Counted from the stretch's first letter, positions 55,687-64,000 are shown. The stretch is DNA of 64,000 bases from Streptomyces sp. NBC_00708 (GCA_036226585.1 CP108997.1:2666001-2730000); one strand, 5' to 3'. Notes: a model not told the origin generated them from the letters alone. Translations and numbers: made by a program.

Positions 55687-57072
55687 CTAGGGGCGCAGGG
55701 CGCCGATGGCTCGGGCGAGCGCTTCGGGGACGTCGTCGACCAGCGTGTGCCGTCCGTCGCGTACGAGGTGGCGCCCCGCCACCACCGTGTGGCGGACGTC
55801 GGCCGCGGAGGCGGCGAATACGGCGGTCTCCGCTGCCAGCCGGGCCACCGGCCCCGCTGTCCTGACGGAGTCCAGGGCCACCGTCACCAGGTCGGCGGGG
55901 GCGCCCGGTTCGAGGACGCCCGCGTCGGGCCGGCCGAGCGCGGCGTGGCCGTCGGCGGAGGCGGCGCGCAGCAGGGCGGCGGCGGTCCAGTGGCCGCGCC
56001 TGCGGGTGCGCAGGCGTTCGTCGAGCTCCATCGCGCGGGCCTCCTCGAAGAGGTCGATCACCGCGTGGCTGTCGCTGCCCAGCGAGAGCGGGGAGCCGGC
56101 GTGCTGGAGGGCGGCCGCGGGGCCGATGCCGTCGGCGAGGTCGCGTTCGGTGGTCGGGCACATGCAGGTGCCGGTGGCAGTGGAGCCGATGAGCGCGATG
56201 TCCTCGTCGGTGAGGTGCGTGTTGTGGACGCCGGTGGTGCGGGGTCCGAGGACGCCGTGGTCGGCGAGGAGCTGAGTGGGGGTGCGCCCGTGCGCGGCGA
56301 GGCAGGCGTCGTTCTCGGCGGTCTGCTCGGAGAGGTGGACGTGCAGGGGTGCCCGCCGTTCCTCGGCCCACCGGGCGACGGTGGAGAGCTGGCCGGCCGG
56401 GACCGCCCGCACGGAGTGGACGGCGGCGCCGATGAGCGCGTGGTCGTCGCCCTTGAGGAGGGCGGCGCGCTCGGCCCAGGCGTCGGCGGTGCCGTCGCTG
56501 AAGCGGGCCTGGTGCCGGTCGGGCTCGTGGTAGTGGCCGGGCCCGGAGCCGAATCCGGCGGAGAGGTAGGCGGTGTCGAGCAGGGTGATCCGGATGCCGG
56601 CCTCGCGGGCTGCCGCGATCAGCGCCTCGCCCATGGCGTTCGGGTTGTCGTAGGGGGTGCCGCCGGGCCCGTGGTGCAGATAGTGGAATTCGCCGACCGC
56701 GGTGATGCCGGCGAGCGCCATCTCCGCGTACACCGCGCGGGCCAGCGCGTAGTAGGTGTCCGGGGTGAGCCGGGACGCGACCTGGTACATGGTCTCGCGC
56801 CAGGTCCAGAAGGTGCCGGAGCCCACCTGGACGGTGGAGCGCAGGGCGCGGTGGAAGGCGTGCGAGTGGGTGTTCGCCAGGCCCGGCAGGGTGAACCCGC
56901 GCAGCGCGGTCGCGCCGGGCGGCGGGGTGTCCACGCCGGTGCGGACGCGGGCGATCCGCCCGTCGGACACCTCCAGGACGACACCCGGCTCGACATGGGT
57001 GCCGAGCCAGGCGTGGGACAGCCAGTACGTCTCGGTGACGGGCTTGCCCGTCGCCTCCGTCGTCAGCGGCAC
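55687..57072 (-). CDS. hutF: Formimidoylglutamate deiminase
   Basis: A 461-residue amidohydrolase that converts N-formimino-L-glutamate to N-formyl-L-glutamate and ammonia. It has the metal motif LPGLANTHSHAFHRALRSTVQ, GEFHYLHHG, PLHVHLSEQTAENDAC and LSLGSDSHAVIDLFEEAR. The choice of HutF means that this organism uses the five-step hut route, which then needs an N-formylglutamate amidohydrolase. The GTG start at 57072 overlaps the M20 gene by 10 bp; a later start is possible but the overlap fits the operon. Confidence 0.95.
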   Translation of the reverse strand: MPLTTEATGKPVTETYWLSHAWLGTHVEPGVVLEVSDGRIARVRTGVDTPPPGATALRGFTLPGLANTHSHAFHRALRSTVQVGSGTFWTWRETMYQVASRLTPDTYYALARAVYAEMALAGITAVGEFHYLHHGPGGTPYDNPNAMGEALIAAAREAGIRITLLDTAYLSAGFGSGPGHYHEPDRHQARFSDGTADAWAERAALLKGDDHALIGAAVHSVRAVPAGQLSTVARWAEERRAPLHVHLSEQTAENDACLAAHGRTPTQLLADHGVLGPRTTGVHNTHLTDEDIALIGSTATGTCMCPTTERDLADGIGPAAALQHAGSPLSLGSDSHAVIDLFEEARAMELDERLRTRRRGHWTAAALLRAASADGHAALGRPDAGVLEPGAPADLVTVALDSVRTAGPVARLAAETAVFAASAADVRHTVVAGRHLVRDGRHTLVDDVPEALARAIGALRP

Positions 57073-58394
57073 GCGAGACCTTCCAGTACGTCGGCGAGTG
57101 CGGTCACCCCGGCCACGCAGTCGTCCTCGGCGGCGTGTTCGGCCGGCGAGTGCGAGACCCCGGTCGGGTTCCGTACGAACAGCATGGCGGTCGGGACCGA
57201 AGCGGACAAAATACCCGCGTCGTGCCCGGCGCCGGTGCCGAGCACGGGGACCGGGCGGCCGGTGCCGTGGGCGGAGCCCTTGAGCAGGGTGCCCAGCTCG
57301 TCGCGCAGGGCGTGCTGGAACTCGACGACGGGCGTGAACGACTCGCGGACGACGTCGAGGTCGATGCCGGCCCGCTCGGCGTGCTCCCGGGCGGCGCGCT
57401 CGACGGCGGCGACGACCGTGTCCAGGGTGTCCTGGTCGGCGGCGCGCGAGTCGAGCCAGCCGCGCACGAGGGAGGGGATGGCGTTGACCCCGTTGGGCTC
57501 GACGGCGATCTTGCCGAAGGTGGCGAGGGCACCGGCGAGTTCCGCCTCCCGGCGGGCGGCGAGGACGGTCTCGGCGTACGTGAGCATCGGGTCGCGGCGG
57601 TCGGCGAGCCGGGTGGTGCCCGCGTGGTTGGCCTCGCCCCGGAAGTCGAACCGCCAGCGCCCGTGCGGCCAGATCGCGGAGGCGATGCCGACGGGGTCGC
57701 CGCTCAGGTCGAGGGCGCGGCCCTGCTCGACGTGGAGTTCGACGAACGCGCCGATCCGGGCGAGCCGTTCGGGGTCGGGCCCGATGGCGTCGGGGTCGTA
57801 TCCGGCGGCGGCCATGGCCTGCGGCAGGGTGACACCGTCGGCGTCGCGCAGCCGGTGCGCGGCCTCGACGGTCAGCTGCCCGGCGGCGAGCCGGGAGCCG
57901 ACGCAGGCGAGGCCGAAGCGGGCGCCCTCCTCGTCCCCGAAGTTGGTGATGGCCAGCGGCCTGGTGAACTCCGCTCCCCTGCGGCGGAGTTCGTCGAGCG
58001 CGGCGAAGGACGACACGACGCCCAGCGGCCCGTCGAAGGCACCGCCGTCGGGCACGGAGTCGAGGTGCGACCCGGTGACGACGGCGTCCCCGGCGAGCGG
58101 GTCCCCGAGCCAGGCCCACTGGTTCCCGTTCCGGTCGGTCTCGACGGCCAGCCCCCGCGCCTCGGCCTGCGCCCGGAACCACTCCCGGCACTCGGCGTCG
58201 GCCCCGGTCCATGCGTACCGCCGGTATCCCCCGCTGCCGGGGTGCCGCCCGACGGGCGCGAGCTCGGCCCACATGGCCTGAAAGGAAGCAGGTTGTGGGC
58301 AACTGTTCCGCAGGGCGGAACGGGTGGGCACAACGGAACCCGCACCCGGCGAAGGCCCCGCACCGCCCCCCTGCGCAGCCGGAGGCAAAGTCAC
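57063..58394 (-). CDS. M20-family amidohydrolase (allantoate amidohydrolase-like) in hut operon
   Basis: A 443-residue di-metal hydrolase: [29 protein letters not shown] and [13 protein letters not shown] hold the metal ligands; [13 protein letters not shown] and [35 protein letters not shown] are the dimer/substrate parts of the hydantoinase/carbamoylase group. Its family name is allantoate amidohydrolase, but it is translationally coupled to hutU (GTGA at 58391-58394) and overlaps hutF, so its job is more likely histidine breakdown, perhaps hydrolysis of N-formyl-glutamate. The first 40 residues are low complexity. Confidence 0.88.
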   Translation of the reverse strand: MTLPPAAQGGGAGPSPGAGSVVPTRSALRNSCPQPASFQAMWAELAPVGRHPGSGGYRRYAWTGADAECREWFRAQAEARGLAVETDRNGNQWAWLGDPLAGDAVVTGSHLDSVPDGGAFDGPLGVVSSFAALDELRRRGAEFTRPLAITNFGDEEGARFGLACVGSRLAAGQLTVEAAHRLRDADGVTLPQAMAAAGYDPDAIGPDPERLARIGAFVELHVEQGRALDLSGDPVGIASAIWPHGRWRFDFRGEANHAGTTRLADRRDPMLTYAETVLAARREAELAGALATFGKIAVEPNGVNAIPSLVRGWLDSRAADQDTLDTVVAAVERAAREHAERAGIDLDVVRESFTPVVEFQHALRDELGTLLKGSAHGTGRPVPVLGTGAGHDAGILSASVPTAMLFVRNPTGVSHSPAEHAAEDDCVAGVTALADVLEGLACR

Positions 58395-60052
58395 GCCCTG
58401 TCCTCCCCCATCGGCACCCGCACACCCTTGTCCGAGGCCACGGACTCCGCGATGTCGTACCCCGCGTCCACGTGCCGGATGACCCCCATGCCCGGGTCGT
58501 TCGTCAGCACCCGCCGGATCTTCTCGCCGGCCAGCGGCGTGCCGTCGGCGACGGTCACCTGCCCGGCGTGGATGGAGCGGCCCATGCCGACCCCGCCGCC
58601 GTGGTGGAGGGAGACCCAGGACGCACCCGACGCCACGTTGACCATGGCGTTCAGCAGCGGCCAGTCCGCGATCGCGTCGGAGCCGTCGAGCATGGCCTCG
58701 GTCTCCCGGTACGGGGAGGCCACGGACCCGCAGTCCAGGTGGTCGCGCCCGATCGCCAGCGGCGCCGCGAGTTCACCGCTCGCCACCATGTCGTTGAAGC
58801 GCTCGCCGGCCCGGTCGCGTTCGCCGTAGCCGAGCCAGCAGATGCGGGCGGGCAGGCCCTGGAAGTGGACGCGCTCGCCGGCCATCTTGATCCAGCGGTG
58901 CAGGGACTCGTTCTCCGGGAAGAGTTCGAGCATGGCCTTGTCCGTCTTGTGGATGTCGGACGCCTCGCCGGACAGGGCCGCCCAGCGGAAGGGGCCCTTG
59001 CCCTCGCAGAACAGCGGCCGGATGTAGGCGGGCACGAAGCCGGGGAAGTCGAAGGCCCGCTCGTAGCCGGCGAGCTGTGCCTCGCCGCGGATCGAGTTGC
59101 CGTAGTCGAAGACCTCCGCGCCCGCGTCCATGAACCCGACCATCGCCTCGACGTGCCGGGCCATCGACTCGCGGGCCCGCTGGGTAAAGTCGGCGGGCTT
59201 CTCGGCGGCGTAGGAGGCCATGTCGTCGAAGTCGACGCCGAGCGGGAGGTAGGCCAGCGGGTCGTGCGCGCTGGTCTGGTCGGTGACGATGTCGACCGGG
59301 GCGCCCTCGGCGAGCATCCGGGGCAGCAGCTCCGCCGCGTTGCCGAGAAGGCCGATGGAGAGCGGGCGGCGGGCGTCCCGGGCCTCGACGGCCAGCTGGA
59401 GCGCGTGCTCCAGGGAGTCGGCCTTCACGTCCAGGTACCGGTGCTCGATGCGGCGCTCGATGGCGCGCGGGTCGCAGTCGATACAGATTGCGACGCCGTC
59501 GTTCATGGTCACGGCGAGCGGCTGGGCGCCGCCCATGCCGCCGAGCCCGGCGGTCAGGGTGATCGTCCCGGCCAGCGAGCCCCCGAACTTCTTCGCGGCG
59601 ACGGCGGCGAAGGTCTCGTAGGTGCCCTGGAGGATGCCCTGCGTGCCGATGTAGATCCAGGAACCGGCGGTCATCTGGCCGTACATGGTGAGCCCGAGCG
59701 CCTCCAGGCGGCGGAACTCCTCCCAGTTCGCCCAGTCGCCCACCAGGTTGGAGTTGGCGATCAGGACGCGCGGCGCCCACTCGTGCGTCTGCATGACACC
59801 GACCGGCCGCCCGGACTGGACGAGCATCGTCTCGTCCTGCTTGAGCGTGCGCAGCGTACGGACCATGGCGTCGAACGAGCGCCAGTCGCGGGCCGCCTTG
59901 CCCGTGCCGCCGTAGACGACGAGCTTGTCGGGGTGCTCGGCGACCTCGGGGTCGAGGTTGTTCTGCAGCATCCGCAGGGCGGCTTCCTGCTGCCATCCCA
60001 GGGCACTCAGTTCCGTACCGCGCGGCGCCCGTACGGGGCGGGGTCCTGACAT
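58391..60052 (-). CDS. hutU: Urocanate hydratase
   Basis: A 553-residue NAD+-dependent enzyme adding water to urocanate to give imidazolonepropionate. Typical motifs: [91 protein letters not shown] and [22 protein letters not shown]. It is the first gene of the hut series and starts 30 bp from a palindromic operator candidate. HutH (histidine ammonia-lyase) is not in the window. Confidence 0.97.
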   Translation of the reverse strand: MSGPRPVRAPRGTELSALGWQQEAALRMLQNNLDPEVAEHPDKLVVYGGTGKAARDWRSFDAMVRTLRTLKQDETMLVQSGRPVGVMQTHEWAPRVLIANSNLVGDWANWEEFRRLEALGLTMYGQMTAGSWIYIGTQGILQGTYETFAAVAAKKFGGSLAGTITLTAGLGGMGGAQPLAVTMNDGVAICIDCDPRAIERRIEHRYLDVKADSLEHALQLAVEARDARRPLSIGLLGNAAELLPRMLAEGAPVDIVTDQTSAHDPLAYLPLGVDFDDMASYAAEKPADFTQRARESMARHVEAMVGFMDAGAEVFDYGNSIRGEAQLAGYERAFDFPGFVPAYIRPLFCEGKGPFRWAALSGEASDIHKTDKAMLELFPENESLHRWIKMAGERVHFQGLPARICWLGYGERDRAGERFNDMVASGELAAPLAIGRDHLDCGSVASPYRETEAMLDGSDAIADWPLLNAMVNVASGASWVSLHHGGGVGMGRSIHAGQVTVADGTPLAGEKIRRVLTNDPGMGVIRHVDAGYDIAESVASDKGVRVPMGEDRA

Positions 60053-60081
60053 GGCGGTGCCTCCTCGCGACTGTGATTTTT

Positions 60082-60108
60082 CTATTCACATCTTGAGCGG
60101 GTGAATAG
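60082..60108. promoter_or_regulatory. Inverted repeat CTATTCAC-N11-GTGAATAG upstream of hutU
   Basis: The two 8-bp arms (60082-60089 and 60101-60108) are perfectly complementary and unusually AT-rich for this genome. They lie 30 bp before the hutU start and between hutU and the divergent roadblock operon, so a dimeric repressor bound here could control both. Confidence 0.65.
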
Positions 60109-60286
60109 CTCCAGTCAACAGGCCCGGCCGGACAGCCCCTGGAGCCGTCCGGTCCGCTTCACGGCGGGACATTCTCCAGCACCCACCTGCATGTACCGAT
60201 GGAAAATGCCAGAACCCCCACCTGGATCAAGCACGTTGCGTAACCTCAAGGTCACAGCCGAACACCGTGTCGGAGGGGAAATCCGC

Positions 60287-60697
60287 GTGCCCGGAATCGA
60301 CGAGTGCCTGCTCGACGTCATGAGACTGCCCGGCGCCAGGGGCGCCGCCGTCGTCGACTGGACGAGCGGTCTCGCCCTCGGCACCATCGGGGACTCGCCC
60401 AACGGCGACCACGAGGCCACGGCGGCGGAGACGGCGGAGGTGGCCCGGATGGCCGCCGAACAGCCCGCCTTCGCCCTCGGGTTACCGGACGCGCCCGCTC
60501 CGGGCGGCACGGGGAGCGCTCCCCCGGTCGAGGACGTCATCGTCACCGCCCGTGCCGGTTACCACATCCTGCGGTTCGTGGAGACGGACTTCGACAGCAG
60601 CGTCTTCCTCCACCTGTGGCTGGACCGCGCCGAGGGCAACCTCGCACTGGCCCGGATCCGTCTGGGCGAGATCGCCGAGCGGCTGGTCCTCGCGTGA
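60287..60697 (+). CDS. Roadblock/LC7-like protein 1, with a TTA codon
   Basis: A 136-residue protein from the GTG at 60287 (GGAGGG nine bases upstream). The roadblock fold is seen in LPGARGAAVVDWTSGLALGTIGDSPNGDHEATAAETAEVARMAA and VEDVIVTARAGYHILRFVETDFDSSVFLHLWLDRAEGNLALARIRLGEIA, and it matches the last gene of the operon closely. Roadblock proteins bind or regulate small GTPases. Codon 66 (60482-60484) is TTA, so translation should require the bldA tRNA and be restricted in development. The stop overlaps the next gene by 4 bp. Confidence 0.9.
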   Translation: MPGIDECLLDVMRLPGARGAAVVDWTSGLALGTIGDSPNGDHEATAAETAEVARMAAEQPAFALGLPDAPAPGGTGSAPPVEDVIVTARAGYHILRFVETDFDSSVFLHLWLDRAEGNLALARIRLGEIAERLVLA

Positions 60698-61476
60698 CAG
60701 CCGCCCTCGCGGACGAGACCGCCGCCCCCGTGCTCTCCCCCATGCTCCAGCGCCTCGCCGCCGAACGGGCCACCGGCGCCCTGATGCGCGACCGGGGCAC
60801 GCTGTACCTCGCCGACGGCGAGGTCGTGCACGCGGAGAGCCCGGCGACGCCCGGGATCGACGTCCTGCTGACCCGGGGCGGCGCGCTGCGCCGCGAGGGC
60901 TGGTGGGACGCGGTCGCCGAGGCGGGGGCCGGTCAGCGGGTCGGGCGGCATCTCGTGGACAGCGGCCGGGTGCCGGGCGGCGCGCTGGAACTGTGCCACC
61001 TGGGCGCCCTGTACGACGCCGCGTTCTTCGCCCTCGCGCCGACGAGGACACCGGCGCGCTTCCGGTACGGGGTCGCGCACTGGATCGGCCCCGTGCGCCC
61101 GGTCCCGGTGGACGCCGTGCAGCGCGAGACCCTGCGGCGCCGGGAGCTGCTGGACCGGATCTGGCCGGACGCGGCGGTGGACACGGCCCCGCTGACGCGG
61201 ACGGGCCACCCGGACGACTCGCCCGTGCCGCCGGGCCGGCGCCGCGTGCTGGAGCGCGTGGACGGCGTGCGTACGGCCACCGACATCGCGCAGGAACTGG
61301 GCAGGTCCGCGTTCCACGTCCTGGTCGACCTGCGGCGCCTCGCGGCGGCCGGGCTGGTCGGACCGGTCCCGCCGGCGGCCGCCCGGGACGCGGAGCGGAT
61401 CGCGCTGCCCGAGGTCACGGCCGACCCCGACGTCGCCCTGCTGCGCCGGCTCCGAGCCGCATTGGAGGCCTTGTGA
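60694..61476 (+). CDS. PATAN-like / winged-helix protein in roadblock operon
   Basis: A 260-residue protein. Residues about 12-50 look like a PATAN (DUF4388) domain: LQRLAAERATGALMRDRGTLYLADGEVVHAESPATPG. The C-terminal region (about 190-260) resembles a winged helix: LERVDGVRTATDIAQELGRSAFHVLVDLRRLAAAGLVG. PATAN proteins in other bacteria are signalling components found with roadblock proteins and GTPases. It starts at the GTG of the GTGA overlap and ends overlapping the next gene's GTG. Partner unknown. Confidence 0.8.
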   Translation: MTAALADETAAPVLSPMLQRLAAERATGALMRDRGTLYLADGEVVHAESPATPGIDVLLTRGGALRREGWWDAVAEAGAGQRVGRHLVDSGRVPGGALELCHLGALYDAAFFALAPTRTPARFRYGVAHWIGPVRPVPVDAVQRETLRRRELLDRIWPDAAVDTAPLTRTGHPDDSPVPPGRRRVLERVDGVRTATDIAQELGRSAFHVLVDLRRLAAAGLVGPVPPAAARDAERIALPEVTADPDVALLRRLRAALEAL

Positions 61477-61970
61477 TACGCGCGCTCAGACAGCGTGCCG
61501 GGAGGAGACAGCTGATGGTGCCGGAAGCCGAAGCGCAGGACGTCCTGGCCGAGCTCCAGCGGTTACGGGCACGGGTCCCGCTCCTCTCCGGCGCCCTGGC
61601 CGCCAGCACCGACGGACTGGTCCTCGCCCACGACACACCGGGGGTGGAGGCCGAGGGGGTCGCCGCGCTGACCGCCGCCGCGCTCGGCGTCGCGATCCGG
61701 ATGACCGACGCGACCGGCCGGGGCGGCTTCCGCGAACTGCTCGTACGCGGCGAGACGGGCTACATCGCGACGTACGCGGCCGGATCGCAAGCCGTCCTGA
61801 CCCTGCTGGCCGAGGACCGGATCAACGTCGGTCGGCTCCATCTGGAGGGCCGCCGGTCCGGCTCCCGCATCGGCGAGCTGATCGACCGGGCCCTGGCGCG
61901 CGCCCCGCAGCCCGCCCCCGTACCGCGCCCCCCGCAGCAGCCGGGCGCCCTCCCCCAGCGCCCGACCTGA
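61473..61970 (+). CDS. Roadblock/LC7 protein 2, with a TTA codon
   Basis: A 165-residue protein: ELQRLRARVPLLSGALAASTDGLVLAHDTPGVEAEGVAALTAAALGVAIRMTDATGRGGFRELLVRGETGYIATYAAGSQAVLTLLAEDRINVGRLHLE is a classic bacterial roadblock domain. The tail is proline rich. Start: GTG at 61473 is coupled to the upstream gene, but the ATG at 61515 has a strong GGAGGAG SD and is equally likely. A TTA codon lies at 61563-61565, inside the roadblock domain for either start. A second TTA gene in one operon argues for deliberate bldA control. Confidence 0.88.
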   Translation: MIRALRQRAGRRQLMVPEAEAQDVLAELQRLRARVPLLSGALAASTDGLVLAHDTPGVEAEGVAALTAAALGVAIRMTDATGRGGFRELLVRGETGYIATYAAGSQAVLTLLAEDRINVGRLHLEGRRSGSRIGELIDRALARAPQPAPVPRPPQQPGALPQRPT

Positions 61971-62048
61971 GCCCACTGACATCACCCGCACCCACACGCA
62001 CCAACGGAACCGGCCGCAGCGGCCGGACAGAGAAAGGGAGCACCACTC

Positions 62049-62423
62049 ATGGCGAACACCGAAGCGTCACTGAAGGAAGCGATGTCGTCCATCGAGGGCA
62101 CCACCGGTGTCGCCCTCGTCGACTACACGAGCGGCATGGCGCTGGGCACCCTCGGCGGCGGCAAGGACTTCAACCTGGAGGTCGCGGCCGCCGGCAACAC
62201 CGATGTCGTACGCGCCAAGCTCCGCACCATGGAGCACCTCGGCATCAAGGACGAGATCGAGGACATCCTGATCACCCTGGGCACCCAGTACCACCTGATC
62301 CGGCTCCTCAAGACGCGGGGGAACAACGGCCTGTTCCTCTACCTGGTCCTCGACGGGAGCCGGGCGAACCTGGCGATGGCCCGCCACCAGCTGAAGAAGA
62401 TCGAGGCGGACCTGGAGGTCTGA
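62049..62423 (+). CDS. Roadblock/LC7-like protein 3
   Basis: A 124-residue protein, closely similar along its length to the first gene of the operon: AMSSIEGTTGVALVDYTSGMALGTLGGGKDFNLEVAAAGNTDVVRAKLRTMEHLGI and DILITLGTQYHLIRLLKTRGNNGLFLYLVLDGSRANLAMARHQLKKIEADLEV. It has its own SD (AGGGAG) after a 78-bp gap, and no TTA codon, so it may be made earlier or more widely than the others. Function is inferred as a GTPase regulator or scaffold; no GTPase gene lies in this operon. Confidence 0.92.
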   Translation: MANTEASLKEAMSSIEGTTGVALVDYTSGMALGTLGGGKDFNLEVAAAGNTDVVRAKLRTMEHLGIKDEIEDILITLGTQYHLIRLLKTRGNNGLFLYLVLDGSRANLAMARHQLKKIEADLEV

Positions 62424-62432
62424 GCGCCGAGG

Positions 62433-62462
62433 GGCGTGCGGGCCGTCCGAGGCCCGCACGCC
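62433..62462. terminator. Terminator of the roadblock operon
   Basis: A 12-bp stem (62433-62444 with 62451-62462) and a 6-nt loop lie 10 bp past the last roadblock gene and before the convergent RpiR gene. Confidence 0.8.
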
Positions 62463-62480
62463 GCCCCGCCCCACCCCACT

Positions 62481-63326
62481 TCACTCCACGAACAGCCCCC
62501 GCGCCGCCGCCCCCGTGTCGAACTCCTCCAGGCGGGCCTGGGCGTCCGGGAGGCCGTCGCACATGGCCTCCAGCAGGACCCGGCCCAGCAGCATCGGGGC
62601 GCAGGCGGTGTCGAAGGCGAGGCCGGTGCCGACGGCGGCCGGGATGAGCAGGTCGCTGTGGCGGGCCACCGGGGCGAACGCGGAGTCGGCCACCGACACC
62701 ACGGTCAGCCCCCGGCCCCGCGCGTACGCGAGCGCGTCCACGACCTCCCGGGGGTGACGGGGCAGCGCGAAGCAGATCAGCGCGCTCGCCCCGGCCCGCC
62801 GGGCCGCGTCGATCCGGTCGTGCAGCATGCTGCCGCCCTCGTCGAGCACCCGGATGTCCGGGTGCACCTTGGCGGCGAAGTAGCCGAACCCCCGCGCCTG
62901 CGAGGACGCCGCGCGCAGCCCGAGCACCGGCAGCGGCCGGGACGCGGCGAGCAGCCGGCCGGCCCGCTCCACGGGGCCCGGGTCGGCGAGGAGTTCGGCG
63001 AGATGGCGCAGGTTCTCGATCTCCCCGAGCACCGCCTGCTGGTACTCGTTGTACGTCTCCTCGCCCTCGCCCGCCTCCGCCCCGGCCGGGGCCACCTCGC
63101 GCAGGTGCTTGCGCAGCGCGGGATAGCCGTCGAAGCCGAGCGCCACGGCGAACCGGGTGACCGAGGGCTGGCTGACCCCGGCCAGTTCCGCCAGCTCGAC
63201 GCTGGAGAGGAACGGGGCGTCACCGGCCCTGCGCACCATCGAGTGCGCGATGCGCCGCTGCGTGGGCGTGAGCCGGCGCCCCTCGAACAGCTCCTGCAAC
63301 CGCGCGGCCGGGCTGCTCCCGCTCAT
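62481..63326 (-). CDS. MurR/RpiR-family transcriptional regulator
   Basis: A 281-residue regulator: N-terminal HTH_6 domain (LTPTQRRIAHSMVRRAGDAPFLSSVELAELAGVSQPSVTRFAVALGFDGYPALRKHLREV) and a C-terminal SIS domain (about 125-260: LLAASRPLPVLGLRAASSQARGFGYFAAKVHPDIRVLDEGGSM). SIS domains sense sugar phosphates or related ligands. It is next to the hut/roadblock region and could regulate hut genes, but the link is by position only. The ATG at 63326 has GAGGGGA upstream. A CTGCAT-N6-ATGCAG palindrome lies about 70 bp upstream. Confidence 0.93.
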   Translation of the reverse strand: MSGSSPAARLQELFEGRRLTPTQRRIAHSMVRRAGDAPFLSSVELAELAGVSQPSVTRFAVALGFDGYPALRKHLREVAPAGAEAGEGEETYNEYQQAVLGEIENLRHLAELLADPGPVERAGRLLAASRPLPVLGLRAASSQARGFGYFAAKVHPDIRVLDEGGSMLHDRIDAARRAGASALICFALPRHPREVVDALAYARGRGLTVVSVADSAFAPVARHSDLLIPAAVGTGLAFDTACAPMLLGRVLLEAMCDGLPDAQARLEEFDTGAAARGLFVE

Positions 63327-63394
63327 CCTGTCCCCTCGGTAGGTCCGCCGCGCCGAGGCCCGGCGCCGACGAATCCATTCAGCCAGCAAGGGGT

Positions 63395-63412
63395 CTGCAT
63401 GTCCATATGCAG
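63395..63412. promoter_or_regulatory. Palindrome CTGCAT-N6-ATGCAG upstream of RpiR gene
   Basis: Perfect 6-bp arms lie 69 bp before the start codon of the regulator; a plausible autoregulatory operator. Its sequence does not match the hutU operator. Confidence 0.4.
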
Positions 63413-63575
63413 CCGGGCCGGCCGGCCTGCCGTTGCCGGGGCCAGGACCTCGCCCCGTCCGCCCGTACGCCGCCGGATCGGCGTCGGGCACGGCGTTGCG
63501 GACGACTTTCCCGCACCGGAAACCGGGGGGCTAGCCCCACTGACCCGGCCGCCTCCGCTTCGTACCGTGGCAACC

Positions 63576-64000
63576 ATGGACGCATCGGACACCGAGCTCG
63601 ACAGAGAGCTCAAGGCGACTCTGCAGGCCCGCAGCGAACTGGGGGCCGACTACGACTCCGCGCTCGTCGAGTCGTTCCTGGAGAAGGTGGAACAGCGGCT
63701 CGACGCCACGCTCGACCGCAGGGTCCGGCGGCATCTCGCCGAGGAACGGACCTCGGTCGCCCGGGGCGCGCGGCCCGCGTCGCAGCCGCCCGGGAACTTC
63801 GGCGAGCGGTTCGGGTTCGGGATCATCTCACTGGTCCTGGCCGTCCCGCTGTCCGCGATCGGCGCCGCGAACGCCGGCATCGGCGGGCTCGTCGTGGCCT
63901 GGATCGGCATCGTCGGCGTCAACGTCGTCCAGGCCGGGCACGGCAAGCGGCTGTTCCGCGGTCGCGAGGAGCGGCGGACGGCCTCCGACTGGGAGGACTG
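63576..64000 (+). CDS. Hypothetical membrane protein, cut at the right edge
   Basis: An ORF from the ATG at 63576 (MDASDTELDRELKATLQ) reaches the window end after 141 codons; the last two bases are TG, so the stop may be only one base away. The first 65 residues are charged and helical (DRELKATLQARSELGADYDS, LVESFLEKVEQRLDATLDRRVRRHL), possibly coiled-coil. Two hydrophobic segments follow (FGIISLVLAVPLSAIGAA and GLVVAWIGIVGVNVVQ). No known domain name is certain. It is divergent from the RpiR gene across 249 bp. Confidence 0.85.
   Translation, partial: MDASDTELDRELKATLQARSELGADYDSALVESFLEKVEQRLDATLDRRVRRHLAEERTSVARGARPASQPPGNFGERFGFGIISLVLAVPLSAIGAANAGIGGLVVAWIGIVGVNVVQAGHGKRLFRGREERRTASDWED

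Overview
The window looks like core chromosome of a Streptomyces species. The support is very high GC with coding strands almost wholly G/C at third positions, frequent GTG starts and 4-bp ATGA/GTGA overlaps, and actinomycete-only markers (WhiB, DUF397/XRE pairs, F420 ligases, CGNR and roadblock proteins). From memory, the gene order (ahcY, manA/manB, whiB, F420 genes, LCP cluster, purEK, sigI, hut) follows the usual Streptomyces whiB-to-hut segment. I cannot name the species.

Layout. 1-2.0 kb: the start of a SpoIIM-like gene at the left edge, an RDD membrane protein and an unknown gene. 2.2-9.6 kb: S-adenosylhomocysteinase, a cation efflux pump, then a sugar-phosphate group (manA, SIS isomerase-like, Trm112-like, manB). 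9.7-16.8 kb: DUF3499, a zincin-like protein, a DUF5719 protein coupled to a giant membrane glycosyltransferase, and whiB. 17.2-20.4 kb: a cysteine-rich leader ORF in front of a cysteine dioxygenase, then the two F420 genes fbiA/cofD and fbiB. 20.6-34.5 kb: DNA glycosylase, sugar nucleotidyltransferase, TIGR03089 protein, and five LytR-CpsA-Psr (LCP) proteins interspersed with a glycosyltransferase and a thioesterase; this is a cell-wall glycopolymer attachment region. 34.5-38.7 kb: an accessory-looking stretch with a phosphatase-like protein, a five-gene overlapping XRE/DUF397/unknown/unknown/methyltransferase chain, an NTF2-fold protein and an AlkD-like protein. 38.7-47.8 kb: Ser/Thr kinase, acyl-CoA dehydrogenase, UDP-glucose dehydrogenase, CGNR regulator, VOC protein, dipeptidase, purE-purK, GtrA. 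47.9-54.4 kb: a two-component system split by a MITE-like palindrome, a POT peptide transporter, and the SigI stress sigma factor with its anti- and anti-anti-sigma partners. 54.4-64 kb: the histidine-utilisation genes hutI-hutF-M20 hydrolase-hutU, a divergent roadblock/PATAN operon with two TTA codons, an RpiR-type regulator, and a membrane protein cut at the right edge.

How it works together. Much of the window serves the cell envelope: GDP-mannose supply, NDP-sugar synthesis, UDP-glucuronate, two glycosyltransferases, GtrA and five LCP ligases. Development and stress control are represented by WhiB, the SigI partner-switching set, a Ser/Thr kinase, a two-component system and the TTA-containing roadblock operon, which should depend on bldA tRNA. 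The hut genes degrade histidine towards glutamate and sit next to a palindromic operator and an RpiR regulator.

The observations I rate highest are the Cys-rich leader peptide before the cysteine dioxygenase, the TTA codons in the GTPase-less roadblock/PATAN operon, the 166-bp inverted-repeat element whose CTAG end supplies the response regulator's stop codon, and the overlapping XRE/DUF397 cassette with repeat-rich upstream DNA. A short dispersed repeat recurs in several intergenic gaps, mostly between convergent genes.
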